From Oikopleura dioica (taxonomy: Eukaryota; Chordata; Appendicularia; Copelata; Oikopleuridae), in NCBI GenBank assembly GCA_907165135.1, contig OU015569.1, positions 9,610,501-9,674,500 of the forward strand: 64,000 bases of DNA, in the 5' to 3' direction. This document shows, one piece after another, positions 25,307-37,401 of the stretch (positions are counted from its first letter, which is position 1; every line of letters starts with the position of its first letter). The notes beneath the pieces are model-generated. The model ran no database searches and was not told where the DNA came from. It worked only from the letters and a program-made list of their open reading frames with translations. The position numbers and the translations under genes are program-made.

Positions 25307-25638
25307 CTTAGGGACAGAAAACAACAAGCTTATCTATCACTGCATATTCAACTTTTTCATTGCTACAGTTCGAAATCTATTATACAATCAGTTCTGCTTT
25401 AAATTCAATAAAACAAAGAAAAGCAAGTTTTGTGCAGTATGTCCAATACATTTATTTATAACTTGTGCATAATTTTCTTTAGATTTTTTTCGAATTTTGT
25501 CGAGCATATCAGCAGCGAAGGCGGTAGCTTTTCTGTCTTGTGTTTTTCGGAATTTCGTTTGGCTCGTAGGGTCACAGGATATTTACATTATGTTACTTAC
25601 CGGCCCATGTCATTAAGAATACGAATAATTGAAAAATT

Positions 25639-27168
25639 TTAAATTTTCTGAAATTGTTTGAAATCTGAAAAGAGAAAAGAAAAATTTGGGCGTTTGGTGG
25701 CGAAAGAGACTGGCGAGGAAGGATGCATCATCGATTGCTCTTCAATGGTAGACGGTTCTTTCCATCTCAAGAACGTTGCCTAAAAGGGCGTAAGAATTTC
25801 GACCTAGCTTTGACAGAATGGAACCCCCAATTGACGGGCTCAATTTCACCTAATGCGATCCACCTGAACGCTAACTGTTCAAGCCCTTCAATATTCGAAT
25901 GAATCTCTGTCAAACGAACTCTAATAATTCTGGCTCGTTGAACTTTTTGTCCATGTTCGGCTTAAATGTGGTCTGCTTCTTGCTAGGCACTCGAAATTCA
26001 ATTTCCGAGCAACTGCGCGAATGTCAAATCTCGGCGGCAAATAAGACACTTGATGCTTTCATTCTTTTCCCAACGCTTTACAAAGCCCCTTAGAATATGC
26101 CGCCTCAAGTTCAACCTTTATGATTAAGCTATTCGAATCGCCAGGATACACATAATTTGCAGCTTAGGAACAGGACCTGTCGGCCGTGCTAGAACCCGCC
26201 AAGCTACCGCAAATAAAATATTGTGTCAGTACCGTTATCGTCGAAGTTCCATCCGGTTTGGAGGTAGAATGGATAAGCCCGTTCAGGCAGCACATAGTCG
26301 ATCGATGCCAAATCTCGTTCTGTCCGGCGCAGGAAAAGGCGATTTTGCTAAAAAATACGTTAATAGATATTTTCGGGTTGTTTTTTAATCTTCTGGACTC
26401 ATAGTTTAGTAATACAGTGCTTCCAAAGACTCGAACGACAGTGGAATGTACAATTCATCCCACGCGGTTTTCAAGTTGGACGCTTGTGGATAGGCGTACG
26501 TCTTGCGGTCGAGCTTTATCTCTGCAATATGCCTCGTCAAACATTTCGACCTGCAACTGTCCAAACAGTTTTTTCCTTCTTTATCAGTAAACGATGGCGA
26601 CTCTATCGGGTGCTTGTCCTGTTCAAAGGATTTTCTAAAAGCCGGACATTGGAGTGTTTTTCTTTTAAAAAATCGCAATTTGTGTTGTTATGGAATAAGA
26701 AACCGAAAATGGATTTGAGCTCGGGTGAGGTTTCGGCGGTGAGGTTACGGCAAACGTGGCGCGGTAGCCTAAGTCGAAACACTTAATCAAGTTGCTGCTC
26801 TGGTCGAAGCATCCGGTTTGAAATCGGCCGTCTTAGAAGCTGACCACAAACACCGGGAGGCTAAATCAATCACACGAAATCGGAAGCAACGACAAAGACA
26901 TTCGACCGTACTAGCAAAGCCAGATCCGAGCTAGTCCAATAAGTGGATCAGCGTTTTCAGCGCTCAATTCAAAACGATACCGAAACACAAAGAGGCTTCA
27001 GTCATTTCGGAGTCAAATGTCAGTTCCGATTAGAAATGTCGGTCTCAATCGCAAGGTGACATTCTCGCTTGCGGCTAAGGCTTTCCTCATACGTAACGTG
27101 CGTTTTTTCACCTCATCTGCTTTTTCCCCGGCAATGTTTATACACAATTTGTTTGTTATTTGGTTCAT
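25639..27168 (-). CDS. Unrecognised multi-exon gene (possibly extracellular)
   Basis: Several minus-strand stretches read like exons of one gene. ATG 27168 starts MNQITNKLCINIAGEKADEV and continues to ENVTLRLRPTFLIG. Then come RFELSAENADPLIGLARI, DGRFQTGCFDQSSNLIKCFD, NCLDSCRSKCLTRHIAEI, WDELYIPLSFESLEAL, DLASIDYVLPERAYPFYLQ, and a last exon starting ATFLRWKEPST after a TTTTAG acceptor and stopping at 25639. The paired cysteines suggest an extracellular region. I could not fix all junctions and name no family. It may be a real fast-evolving gene or a decaying one. Confidence 0.4.
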
Positions 27169-27889
27169 GTCAGAAGTTATCGTTCGCGGTGTAAATATTT
27201 TCGCTCTTCAATAACGTGGTGCGAAACACGTTCCCAATAAATAAATTCTGGACCGCTAGCTTCAATTAACCGCCCATGCAATTAATAATCATCGCTTATC
27301 CACGAAAGTAGTATGTGTCTTTTCTTTCTTTAAAATCGCCACTTTTGCGACGCATTTGCTGTCGCTGAGAAGAAAAATATAGACTCATGCGAATAGCAAC
27401 CGCATTCTTTACATCTCGCTAGACCTTGAATTTTGTTCTAGTCTGATCGGAGATTAGGTTATTATGCGAGAAGATTCCTTTGATTTTTTCATAAATTTAA
27501 CCAAATTCATGTTTTCTCAGAAGCTGTGTTAATCGAAAAGCCGCGAAAATGAGCGACGTTGAAGAACAAGGTTTCAGATTTACGAAGAAAAGTAAAGACG
27601 ATTTTTTGCAGAGAAAAATAATTGCTACAAGCTTAAACAGCAGTCCTTGTGGACACACGCAAAAGTAAAGCAAAGCAAAACGTAACATAATTACCATTTT
27701 TAGTTGCATTTATGTTTTGCGTCTTTAAAAAAAGCTGCTGCTGCTGATTACATATAATTAGAAACGAACTTGGGCACAACCCCTGTTAGAAATGTTTGTT
27801 TAGCTACTTAAAGTATCTTTGAAAAAAAAATCTCAAAGTTTGGTAAATACTGACTAAAAATGACTAAAATAGGCGACTTTTTTGCTGAT

Positions 27890-28429
27890 TCATTCGAAAT
27901 AGTACTTGCTCTCCATTTCGGGACTTTTTGACCTTTTCTTAAAAGCTTTCAATTTCAATTTCAAATTAGCTAATTCCTGAGTAGACGCTTTTTTCCATCG
28001 GAAGAAAGGATCCCTCTTAGTAATGAGAATCTTGTTATCATGAGGAGTGATGTTTACTCCACGACAGATAAGTACGTTCATCCCCTATTTTTCTAATAAT
28101 AATTACACTCGCTCCACACGGCAAAGAAGACCACAGCTTTATTTTGCTCTTGATAACAATTGAGAAACGACCTTTCAAAATTCTGTTTAGGGGGTTGGTT
28201 ATCATGTAACTTAGCAGAAAACGAGTCAAAAGATGAATATTCAGAATGCGCAAGTAAGTACCTGTTGGGTAGTGTGCGAATTGAGGTGAACTGCCAAGTA
28301 GAGACAAACGCCGAGCATGATGGACACCCAGAGCTTGGGAATTCTGTATGGCCGGGGTGATCTCCCCTTCACTCGCACAGGAATGTGTCTGACAGACCAT
28401 TCACGAGCTTCGTAGTTCTTCTCCATCAT
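27890..28429 (-). CDS. Small single-pass membrane protein, unrecognised
   Basis: ATG 28429 gives MMEKNYEAREW, a basic stretch, then one hydrophobic helix (KLWVSIMLGVCLYLAVHL), consistent with a type II membrane topology. An intron follows HTTQQ (GTACTT donor; acceptor CTAAACAG near 28187). A second intron of about 52 bp, from a GTGGTC donor, joins to GMNVLICRGVNITPHDN, then RDPFFRWKKA and a Lys-rich tail ending SKYYFE at 27890. About 115 residues. No family recognised; the second intron is a best guess. Confidence 0.5.
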
Positions 28430-30702
28430 CTTTCTGTGTTTCTCTTTTTTATCAAAAAAGCAACACGATCGTCTTGTTCAACTTGACTTCTTTCTCTCTA
28501 TCTTTCTTTCCAGGGCAAAAAAAGAGACTTCACAAACTAAGGCAAAAAAGACGAGAATCAGAGTGACTTGCCGCGTCCGTGGCCGCTGTGGTGGAGGTGG
28601 CGCGACCGCGCGAGGCGCTCCATGCTCTTTTTCTTTCTAGCAAAAATAAACCTTTTTGATGCACTAAATTATCAAAAATAGGCAAAATTTTACTCGTTCT
28701 TTGAGAACAAACTGAGACAATTGTTTCTCATGTGGATAATGGTCCACTGTGAATGGAGCTAAAAGTTCTTTTCGGAAAATGACAAGAATGATAGATAAAA
28801 ATTAAATTTACCATTTGTATTTTGAAACAATCAAGTCTCGTAAAAAGGTTGTTTCAAAATTTATAAGTCGCAGACAAATTTGAAAAATTTTGGTGATTTA
28901 CGACTTTTGTAATTCTAGCTTTGCGCGTGTGCATAAAATACATTATTTTTGGAGCAAATACTGACTCGCTTAAAAACAAATCTTATTTTAGCTCAAACAT
29001 GTTTCAGTATTTATGTTACGTCGGATTGAACACGGATAAGAATCTCCCTCGCAGAAGAAAATTATACTTTCGTGAAAAAAATTAAGCTGCTCGTTCAAAA
29101 ACTGACTAAAGTTCTCGGAACTGAAGCGCGTTGGGGTTAGGGTTGAGAAGGAGAAAGCTGAAAACTACAAAAAAACGAATTCGTGAATACTCAAAAGGCT
29201 CCAGCATCTCGAAAAGTTGGAATGTTTTCACGAGCCAGATAGTTCAATTCAAAAACCAACGTGCGCCAGAATTTACAATGAAAACATCGAAATCGAAATC
29301 GGCGTCTTCAAAAAAACTAAATTTTTGACTAACTCTATCCACATGAAAATTGCCAGATTGAAATAAAATATTCCTCGATTCGAAAGCTAACATTTCAAAA
29401 CGTCAATATACTTAGTTTCTAAGCGTAACTTTGCCACGTGCACCTCCGTCAAAATTGTCACTCCTTATCAAAAACACCGCCCTTCCCTAGATTTTTAAAG
29501 ACTATTTTTCTGAAAAAAAAAATAAAAGTCCCAAGTTCGCTTTTGTTTTGTCGAAGCCCCAAAAAGCGGCTTGTGGATCAAATAATTTGTTAAAAGAAAA
29601 AAATTAAAACGAGCGGCTCTTTTTCACTTTTTAAGCTGGAAGCCGCAAGCGGCTTCTCGTTTTTTCAATATATAAAAATTCTAAAAGCGGGAAAAATAGC
29701 TAAGAAGAGTGGTATATTTTGGATTCGTGCGATCGTGACAGCTGCGAATTTTTTTCATTTCATTTTGATTGAAATTCTTCAATCCAAGGAATCGAGAGAT
29801 CATCTTGCAGGCGTGGTTCCGGAGTCCTTTCATTATTCATTAGCAGAGGCTTTCATCTTTTTGCTTCACGCAAGATGACGCGCTGCAACATTTTGTCAAC
29901 AGGTTTCTAGTTCTAAACTCTCCGTATCGCTTATTTGAACCAAAAATAGACCTTCAACAACGCGTCTTATTTTCCAGCAGAAGACAACTTATAAACTATG
30001 CGATTTCATGAAAGGCAAACGGGTTTTTCTTTCAAGAGAAAATGCTAGCTTTCATTTTTGAAAGCTCTTGAATTCGTGAAAGAGTGAGTCTGAATTACTA
30101 TCTAGTCCAAGGAGATTCCTAGAGACATTTTTCCGTGGAGCTCTTGATAATCAGACGCAAATTTAAGAGAAATTCAGAAACTTAGAATTTCTCCGAAACT
30201 TGTTGTTTTCGAGGGTTTGGGCGAGTTGTCGTGGGCCACGACTCGTGGCGAAACTCCTCGAAGCTCGTAAGTTCCACGCGCTGGAATGTTATCGAGACTT
30301 GGCTTCTCTATCTCGTAAATGTGTTCTTTTTGCGTCCCGAGATTTGAAAAATCCGTTTTCAGGAATAGCAAATATTCATCGAAAGAGAGAAAAAATACCC
30401 GCAGAGAAAGCATTTAGTAGTGCTTTCGTATTGTCCGTTGCCTTGACTCAAACCACGTGTGTTTGAAACGGCGAATTTAAGTCGCGGTCAGAGCCTCGCT
30501 GGTCGACTTTTTTGTCCAGTTTGATTTTGCGCACCAGCTTATTTTCGCTAAGTTCACCAAATGACTGTGCGAGTCGAGAAGCTAAGCAACTCTCTGGCAC
30601 GAAAACTTAGATGTTCTCTCGGCTAGATAGAGAGAGCGAGATGATGTGAGCTGATATTCGCTAGAATGGTCGATTCTACGTAAGAATGTCAAGTTTAGAT
30701 AG
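28430..30702. other. Long AT-rich gene-poor stretch
   Basis: Many A/T homopolymers and no convincing ORF. A GC-rich patch at 28565-28620 would code a short basic His/Arg-rich peptide on the minus strand (start near 28622), but nothing supports it as a gene. No RNA gene seen. Confidence 0.5.
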
Positions 30703-33308
30703 TACAAGTGTGGACAAAGTGCTGCCAGCGCGCTGTGGCTACTGAGCTATTCCCTCCAAGATTCTAGCGACAGGTGTGGCGGCGTCCAGGATTATCGGCG
30801 GAGACGTAGCCATGGGCCGCAATTCTTATGTAACACCTTTGATGTGCGTCAGTTAACATGGCCTGTCGGAATTGCGATCCGCTTCTAAGTTGAGCCGCAC
30901 TCAGAGCCGCACATCGTCTCTTTGCAGCAATCAAGCCACGGATCTAAACATCGTATTACTTAACAAACGCACTAAGAGCTCTGTCGATCCAGTGTTTCAG
31001 CCAGGTGCCATGAAGTTTCAATACGATGTGTTTATTTTCTAGCTTGGCGCACGTTCTCACTTTTGCGGCGGCTCAATACTCGCTCCAGAGTGGATTCTTA
31101 CGGCTGCTCACTGCTACAAGTCTGAGTCAAACGATATACGGGATTATATTGCACCTTGCGCGCATTAATCACCTCTGAAAAAGCAATTTTAACTCTGACT
31201 TAGTAGATAGCTCTGCCCTTGAATTCATGCATTAATCCCTCTCAGTGTAAGATTTAATTACTTCAGTTGCTTTTCTTCAAATTCTTCTTCAGGAGCTACG
31301 ATCGGTTGCACGTTGTTGCCGGTCTTCACAAGAAAAGAGCTAAAAGTATTTTTTTTTGTGTTGGATTCTAGGACAATTCTTACTAATTTGAAGATATAAA
31401 TAGCTCGTTATTAGCTTTGGATGTAACATTTTTCAGACACGAATTTATTCCGCGGCTTATTATGATATTTTCGTTTGAAACATGGTCACTATAGTAAAAT
31501 ATTAACTCAATTCACGTTTTAGGGATATAACGTGAGTCAAAATAAACAACTTTAGCTACTAGTACTTAGGAATGCTTGATTAGGAACAGTTACAAAAGTA
31601 CGAATTGTGTGCTTTGAGTCCATTCCAGCTAACTTTAGATAGCGAGCGCGGCGAATTAAAGTTACATCCGCGTTTGTAGGTGAATGACTCCGGAATTTGC
31701 GAAACAACTGTTTCAAAATTCATCCGCCATCCAAACTATGCCACGGATATTAGTTGCAGTGCCGACGTTTATCCCAAATAAATGTCGCGTGCGCGTTTTC
31801 CATCCCAGTCGAAAATAGAACAACTCGGTCATTCCACTGTTTTATGAGAAAAGTTTTAATTTGCGGCGGGAGAGAGTCTATTAGACATTCGTCATTATTC
31901 CTCCGCTATCTTAATGGACTGGTCCAGTTAATTGACAGTGGGAATTGTCCAGCGCGACTCGATAAGATAAGTCATTCGAATTTAATCGTCATGTTGAAAC
32001 AAGATTTAGCTGCGTTTTTCTAAATCGAAGATTTGTTCTATCCATAAATGTCCATCTTGTTCATGCAACTTATTATAACGTAAACACGTTTTCTTGGCCA
32101 TAAATTCGCGTTACTGCAGTAAGCTGAATATCCGTTCAAGATTCAAGAAACTTCAAAGGCGACATTTCACTCATCAAGGAGAGCTCTCTTTTATTCGAAA
32201 ATAAACTTGATAAATTACTTTGAAAGAGCAGAAAATAGACACGTGACTATTTATCCTTCTCGGATAACGTGAAGCCTATTTCGTGGCCTGCACAAAAGGA
32301 CGCGTTTTGGACAGATGAATTGGAAGCAACCGTCCGTGTATGTGGCTGGGGGAAGGAAATAGGGTTTTTTAAATCGTAAATCTTTATATGAACAATATGA
32401 AACCTCCCAAAGACTCAAGTACGTCCGGAAGTCTACCCAGAAGAACTAAACTGTGTTGACGTTGATCTTGTTGACAGGTTAGAATTTAGATCATAGAAGA
32501 TGAGATTTAAACTTCGTGTAATTTGCGCAACAAATTCATTTAGTGAGTATTGCAACTCCGTGATATCGTACTCTGGTTGGGTCTACGAGGGAATGTTCTG
32601 CGCAGGGGTGATGCCAGACGGGGGTAAAGACGCTTGCCAGGGCGATTCAGGTGCGTTCAATCAAGAGAGTAGACCTCGAATTTCGAATCTTTCTTTTAAC
32701 ATTTTTGTCGTATTCGATTTAGCAAATTGACCGATTTATTAGGAGGTCCAGTTAGAATGGACGACAAAGTAATTGGAGTGACATCTTGGGGCCTCGGCTG
32801 CGCGCAGGTAAATATATTCTTTTATTCAAATCTCTACTTAATAGATACATACGGTATGTAACATACCAAAAAGAACAGGATTCATGAGTCATGAGTCATG
32901 TTCGTTGAAAGATTAAAGTTACTGTAATAGAACTCCGACTAAGCGCAAAAGGGTCTTTGGCTCAATGCCGTTTCCATAATTCTAATCGATCGATTTAGAA
33001 GTTAGTTAGTACTGAAAATGCAATATTTCGTAGTCAATATCCTCCGAAAATGTCAATTTTAAAGACGGCAACGGCGACTTAGAGACGGCCAGTGGTATTA
33101 TCAGATCTTATGAATGTTATACTTTAAGTTAGCAACTTAGAGACCGTCTCTTTTTTCAGCCACATAAAATGCTCGGCTGCTTTCTTCAGTTTCAAATTGC
33201 GCCTGAAAGTTCATTTCTTCCAATTTATTTAAGGCTTTCCTCCCTGGTGTGTATACCGATGTGGGCTTTTACAGTACCTGGCTGGGCGACATTATGAACC
33301 AGTATTGA
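30703..33308 (+). CDS. Chymotrypsin-fold (S1) serine protease
   Basis: Secreted zymogen by homology. Seen in order: a propeptide Cys (KCGQ), then the activation site ASR-IIGGD (about 30795), exon 31043 with [20 protein letters not shown] (catalytic His), exon near 31293 [17 protein letters not shown], exon 31680-31752 [17 protein letters not shown], exon with [14 protein letters not shown] (catalytic Asp, GAC at 32161), VKPISWPA...[20 protein letters not shown], exon 32544-32650 [19 protein letters not shown]...DACQGDSG (catalytic Ser), exon 32743-32807 [19 protein letters not shown], and exon 33234-33308 [16 protein letters not shown] ending MNQY. Introns 32356-32412 and the one ending 32238 have GA donors. 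The signal-peptide exon lies upstream and was not found. Confidence 0.88.
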
Positions 33309-33470
33309 AAAATAACTGTCATACTGTATTCTACGCTTGAAACAAGAACCTTTCTTCCAAAAAGAATATTGTGATATTTTATTTGTTGTATTACTATTCA
33401 TCGTAACTTTATTTGAACAGTGAGATTTCAAAAGAAAAGGTGATCATTTTAATTGATGTTCGAGAAGCTT

Positions 33471-35970
33471 TTAAATCGATTGCTGAGCGATTAAAGTCTC
33501 TTCGTCTCTTGAGGATATTTGGCGTTCTCCTGGCGGAATATTTTGACGGGGATTGTTGAACTGCCGTGAGCAGATCCAGCGTTTGATGGCGGCACCAAGT
33601 TCCTCAGAAAGAAAACAAACTAGTACCGCTACTATTAACATGGATCGAGACAATCTTATCAGCAAAGAAAATAGTTTCCTTCCAGAGCGCCGCGAGGCGA
33701 TGAACTTTTGAAATCAAAAGTTGGAACATTGGAAGTTTATCCACTTTCCTACGAGCCCATGTGAAGCAGTGAAAACTACAGAAAGAATCTGTGTAATTCT
33801 ATTTGACTTGAGCAGCGCTCAAAAAAGGTTTCGATGGCATCTTATTTTTCTGAGTCGCGTGGCTGATTAGAAATGTTCTTCAAGAAGGTACAATTACTCG
33901 AAGAACCCCCTCTTCGTCGAAACCCTTCCTAAAATTGAATATTGTACGCCAAGGAGCGGCAGCAAAGTGAAGAACGCTTTTCCGGTTTTTGGGACGTAGA
34001 AGGTGTAATTTTCGTTTTAGCTTACTTCACGCTGCTCATGGTACAAAAAGGAAATATGCACATTGCCTAAACCGATAGAATTATGTCACGAAATTATAAA
34101 AAGAGCAAAAACCGGACCTTTGGAGAATTTCGATTTCACGTTCGGCAGGTGTCGATTTGATCTGAGCGTTTTAATAGTCTTGCTGGGGCGAAAAAGTGCT
34201 TACAAAAATTTCCTGGCAAAGTCGCAAACAACTATCACGAAAATTACGGAAGAGATAGACACATTCGTCCAAATAGCGATAAGCAAGAGCTCCTTAAATA
34301 TTCGAGCATGAGACCATAAAACTACCCAAATTCCACTCACCATATCGTGTCCCTCGAGATAACAGAAATTGAGGGAGCCAAGAAGAACTCTCAGCGAAGT
34401 TCGAATCTACGCTCTTGAATAAATAGAAATGTTTTCCTTTTCGAACCCTTCGACTGGAAGAATCCACGAATACACAACGAATGGAGCTCGAAGTGAGAAG
34501 GTCTTAATAGAGTTGAATTAAAAGAAATTGATAGGAGATCGCGGCGGATCATCGTCTGCTTGAGATCGAGCGATCATCCATCGAACTTGATTTTTGCCCT
34601 AGCAGTGTCGCTTACCAATTTCCAGGCGAGCGCCAAAAAGTGCACCCCTTCGCACACAAGCCAATGGAAGCAGCAGATAATCGACGTTCCTTGGAGTGCA
34701 GAGAGAGATTTTTTAACCCGTCGACAAAAATAGAATTCGCAATAATTAATTATTGAAAATCTCTGCCAATAAAGAATCGCTACGGATGCAAAGTTGGTAT
34801 GGAATATTCTTTTTGACGTTTACCTCAATGTACTGCTGATCAACAATCTCCTGCTGAATTGGCAGACATATCGACCTGAAAAAAATTGTCATCGATAATT
34901 TTGTGATGCTATATCAATAATACAATACCTGATGGTATCATAAGTCAACGGCAAGACCTCTTCTCCAAGCATCTTTCCATCCCACGTGCTGGCACGAGAT
35001 TAACTAATAGATTCCTACACGCAATTTTCACAACACATTATTTGGAAATCCCGCGACTGAGATACTCAACTTCGTCTAAAATGAGTCTAATCAATTATCT
35101 CGAAATGTCTAAATTTAAGTTATTTTGACTCTTTCCTTCGAGTACCAGTAGCTGATTTTTGATTTTATCAAATTATTTATCGTCTTGTGATAAAAAATTA
35201 AAATTTCATTTGAAATCCTGACTGGGCGCGGGTCTTCGTGCGAGCCAATATAAAATAACCGAGTAGTAAGACAGCAGAGCGGAAGAAGAACGCGATCAAA
35301 AGGTTGAAGTGCACGAATACACGCGGCGACTTACGCAAAATTACATAAACAGAAATTTTAATCACCTAATTTTAAAATTCACCTCAATGTTGAGAAATGA
35401 GCGCATCAGTACGAGCGCGATGGCAGTTGCAAGAAGAGAACAGAGTGAAATTGAAAGCATCAGTGGAAGAATGATTGAAATCTCTGCTTGACTCTCTTCT
35501 GATTGCAACTCGATTCCAAGGTCGTAGTCTGCGCTCAAAGATGCTTCGTCAAAGGTAAAGCAATCCGGCAGAAGACTTCTATTTACGAAGCTTTCCATGT
35601 CCTCCCAATTTCCACTGCTGGTACATTGTCGAGAGGTCAACTGGAGACTTCCAGAGAAAGATTCGCACGGCACCTCTTGGAAAAGATTCGCATTTATCGA
35701 CTGTAGGACTGTTCATTTTACGAGCAGCTTTGACTTAATCAATAAGTGTTCAAGTTGATGAAATGAACCGATGGCTTCTGAGAGTTTTTTTAGCGTTAAT
35801 TGATAGCGAAAAACTAGATTAAGAACGTAGCTTGGATGTAGTAGTAGATTAGATTAAGAACGTAGCTTAGCCATAATAGAAACAACCCATTCCTTGAAAC
35901 AGAATCCGCTTTCGTAAATAGTTGGACAGGAATCCGGAATATTCGATGCGAGCACGGGCCTCTTATCCAT
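33471..35970 (-). CDS. Class B (secretin-family) GPCR
   Basis: Peptide-hormone receptor of the plasma membrane. Read from the minus strand: hormone-receptor domain with CPTIYESGFCFKEW (exon near 35970), then exon about 35700-35390 with PCESFSG, SRQCTSSGNW and LLPDC, which is the conserved Cys pattern. TM1: ISIILPLMLSISLCSLLATA. TM2: SPRVFVHFNLLIAFFFR. TM3: HWLVCEGVHFLALAWKL, equal to the family's W-LVEG-YLH. TM4: FVVYSWILP. TM5: LLLIAIWTNVSISSVIFVI. TM6: KAFFTLLPLLGVQY, diagnostic. TM7: LIVAVLVCFLSEELGAAIKRW, equal to VAVLYCFLNGEV. The tail ends LIAQQSI at 33471. No signal peptide seen, so a 5' exon may be missing; ATG 35970 is provisional. Some junctions were not fixed. Ligand unknown. Confidence 0.85.
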
Positions 35971-37401
35971 TAAATCAACCAACTTTATTGAATTTTAATT
36001 ATTAAAAAAAAACGTCAGGCAAGTTTATTTGACGTTCACAAATTATTGTTGCGAAAATAAAAAAAGTGACATGAAATTTGGATGTTTCTCAAATTCATTT
36101 TCATTGTTCAGTGAACTTTAGTGTCATTCTGGCCAGTGCGAAAAAACACAATCGGAATTATGCACGTTTAAGAGGCCCGTACTTCTATCGCGGCATCATC
36201 CACTGGCTCGTCGTACGTCAAGGTTCTCAAATTGAACGAGCCTTAAAGGATTTCGCGAAATCCCCGCCGCGCGGAAGATCTGCGTTTGCAACGCCAATTT
36301 TGTATGAAAAGTTCAAGTTTCCGTTTTTCTACTTATTTGATAACCTTTGCTTCAAAGCACCGTTGGATCTGGCTGAGCTGTTCGCAGTAGTAGCTCGCGT
36401 CATCGAATAACGCGTTCTAGACCATCACAATTACAATCTATTACAACTTGCCCGTACTTTCCTGAGTGTTCTTCAGCTGTAGATCCATCTCTTTTAAAGC
36501 AAGAACGAACATCTGGTGAAAACCATGAAGACGAAAGACAGCAGGTGCCCGCGGCTAAACGCACTCGTCTCAGTTCTACGAAAACATTGTTTCTAGCTGA
36601 ACTTATTCTAATTGATAGAATTCGAATTTTTCAGCGTTTATTCAGGTCAAGTAAGATAAAAGATAATTGTGGAGGTCGGGACGGAAGCATCAATATTGTA
36701 AATTCAAAGCTGAATTATTGTGTCGATTCTTATTCTAATGTAAATATATGAATTATAATTTCATCAGCTTCGCTTTACCTCTTTGCTGGCACCAGAAAAG
36801 AAGCGGCTCAGCTCTTGTTTATCAGCGATCACGATTCGGATTTAGCACTTTGGTCACTCCGCTAAGGATCAGCCGGATTCGCTGACCCTCCTTGCTTCAG
36901 CTCAGAACTAAACGATCGTCTAAAGCCAATCACCTCAGTCATTTATGGAAAAGCCTCATTCAGCAAGTAGCACTCACTAGCTACATATTACTTAGATACT
37001 GTACTTTTAGGCGATAAAATAGCATGCAAAAATATCGAATGAATTTGGAATAAAAAAAGGGACACCAGTTTTTAACTACGATTCGTAGTCTACGAATGAT
37101 AGACTCTTTATTGTCGAGAGTCCGGACATCAGGCCATTAATCATTCTGTTTTAAAAGTCCGAATAATTAAGCGACTGCTAATGATAATCAATTGTGTCTT
37201 TATTAGAAAATTGACTGCCATAAAAAGTAAAAGCTTTTTGACGATAAAATTTTGCCTAATCCGATGTGCCTAAACCTCAAGGGCGCCCTCCGCAAGCGCC
37301 TTCTACGCTACAACACTTTATTTCTAAAGGTCATTTTAAGATCATTTTCCACCAAAGTATATTTTTGAAACCTTCTTACCAAAGAGAGAGATATCCGAAA
37401 A
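35971..37401 (+). other. Possible exons of an unknown plus-strand gene
   Basis: An open frame at 36078-36410 contains LRGPYFYRGIIHWLVVRQ and KFPFFYLFDNLCFKAPLDLA. About 36450-36580 reads YFPECSSAVDPSLLKQE and AAKRTRLSST, which look coded and end in a nuclear-localisation-like run. I could not join them or name a family; a broken gene is possible. 36760-37400 has no coding signal. Confidence 0.2.

Noticed and set aside
28565-28622. GC-rich His/Arg short ORF on the minus strand
   Set aside because: No partner exon or start context; too short to support.
33471-33641. Small secreted peptide (signal-like MLIVAVLVCFL)
   Set aside because: The stretch is transmembrane helix 7 and tail of the class B GPCR, matching VAVLYCFLNGEV, and the other helices lie in order upstream.
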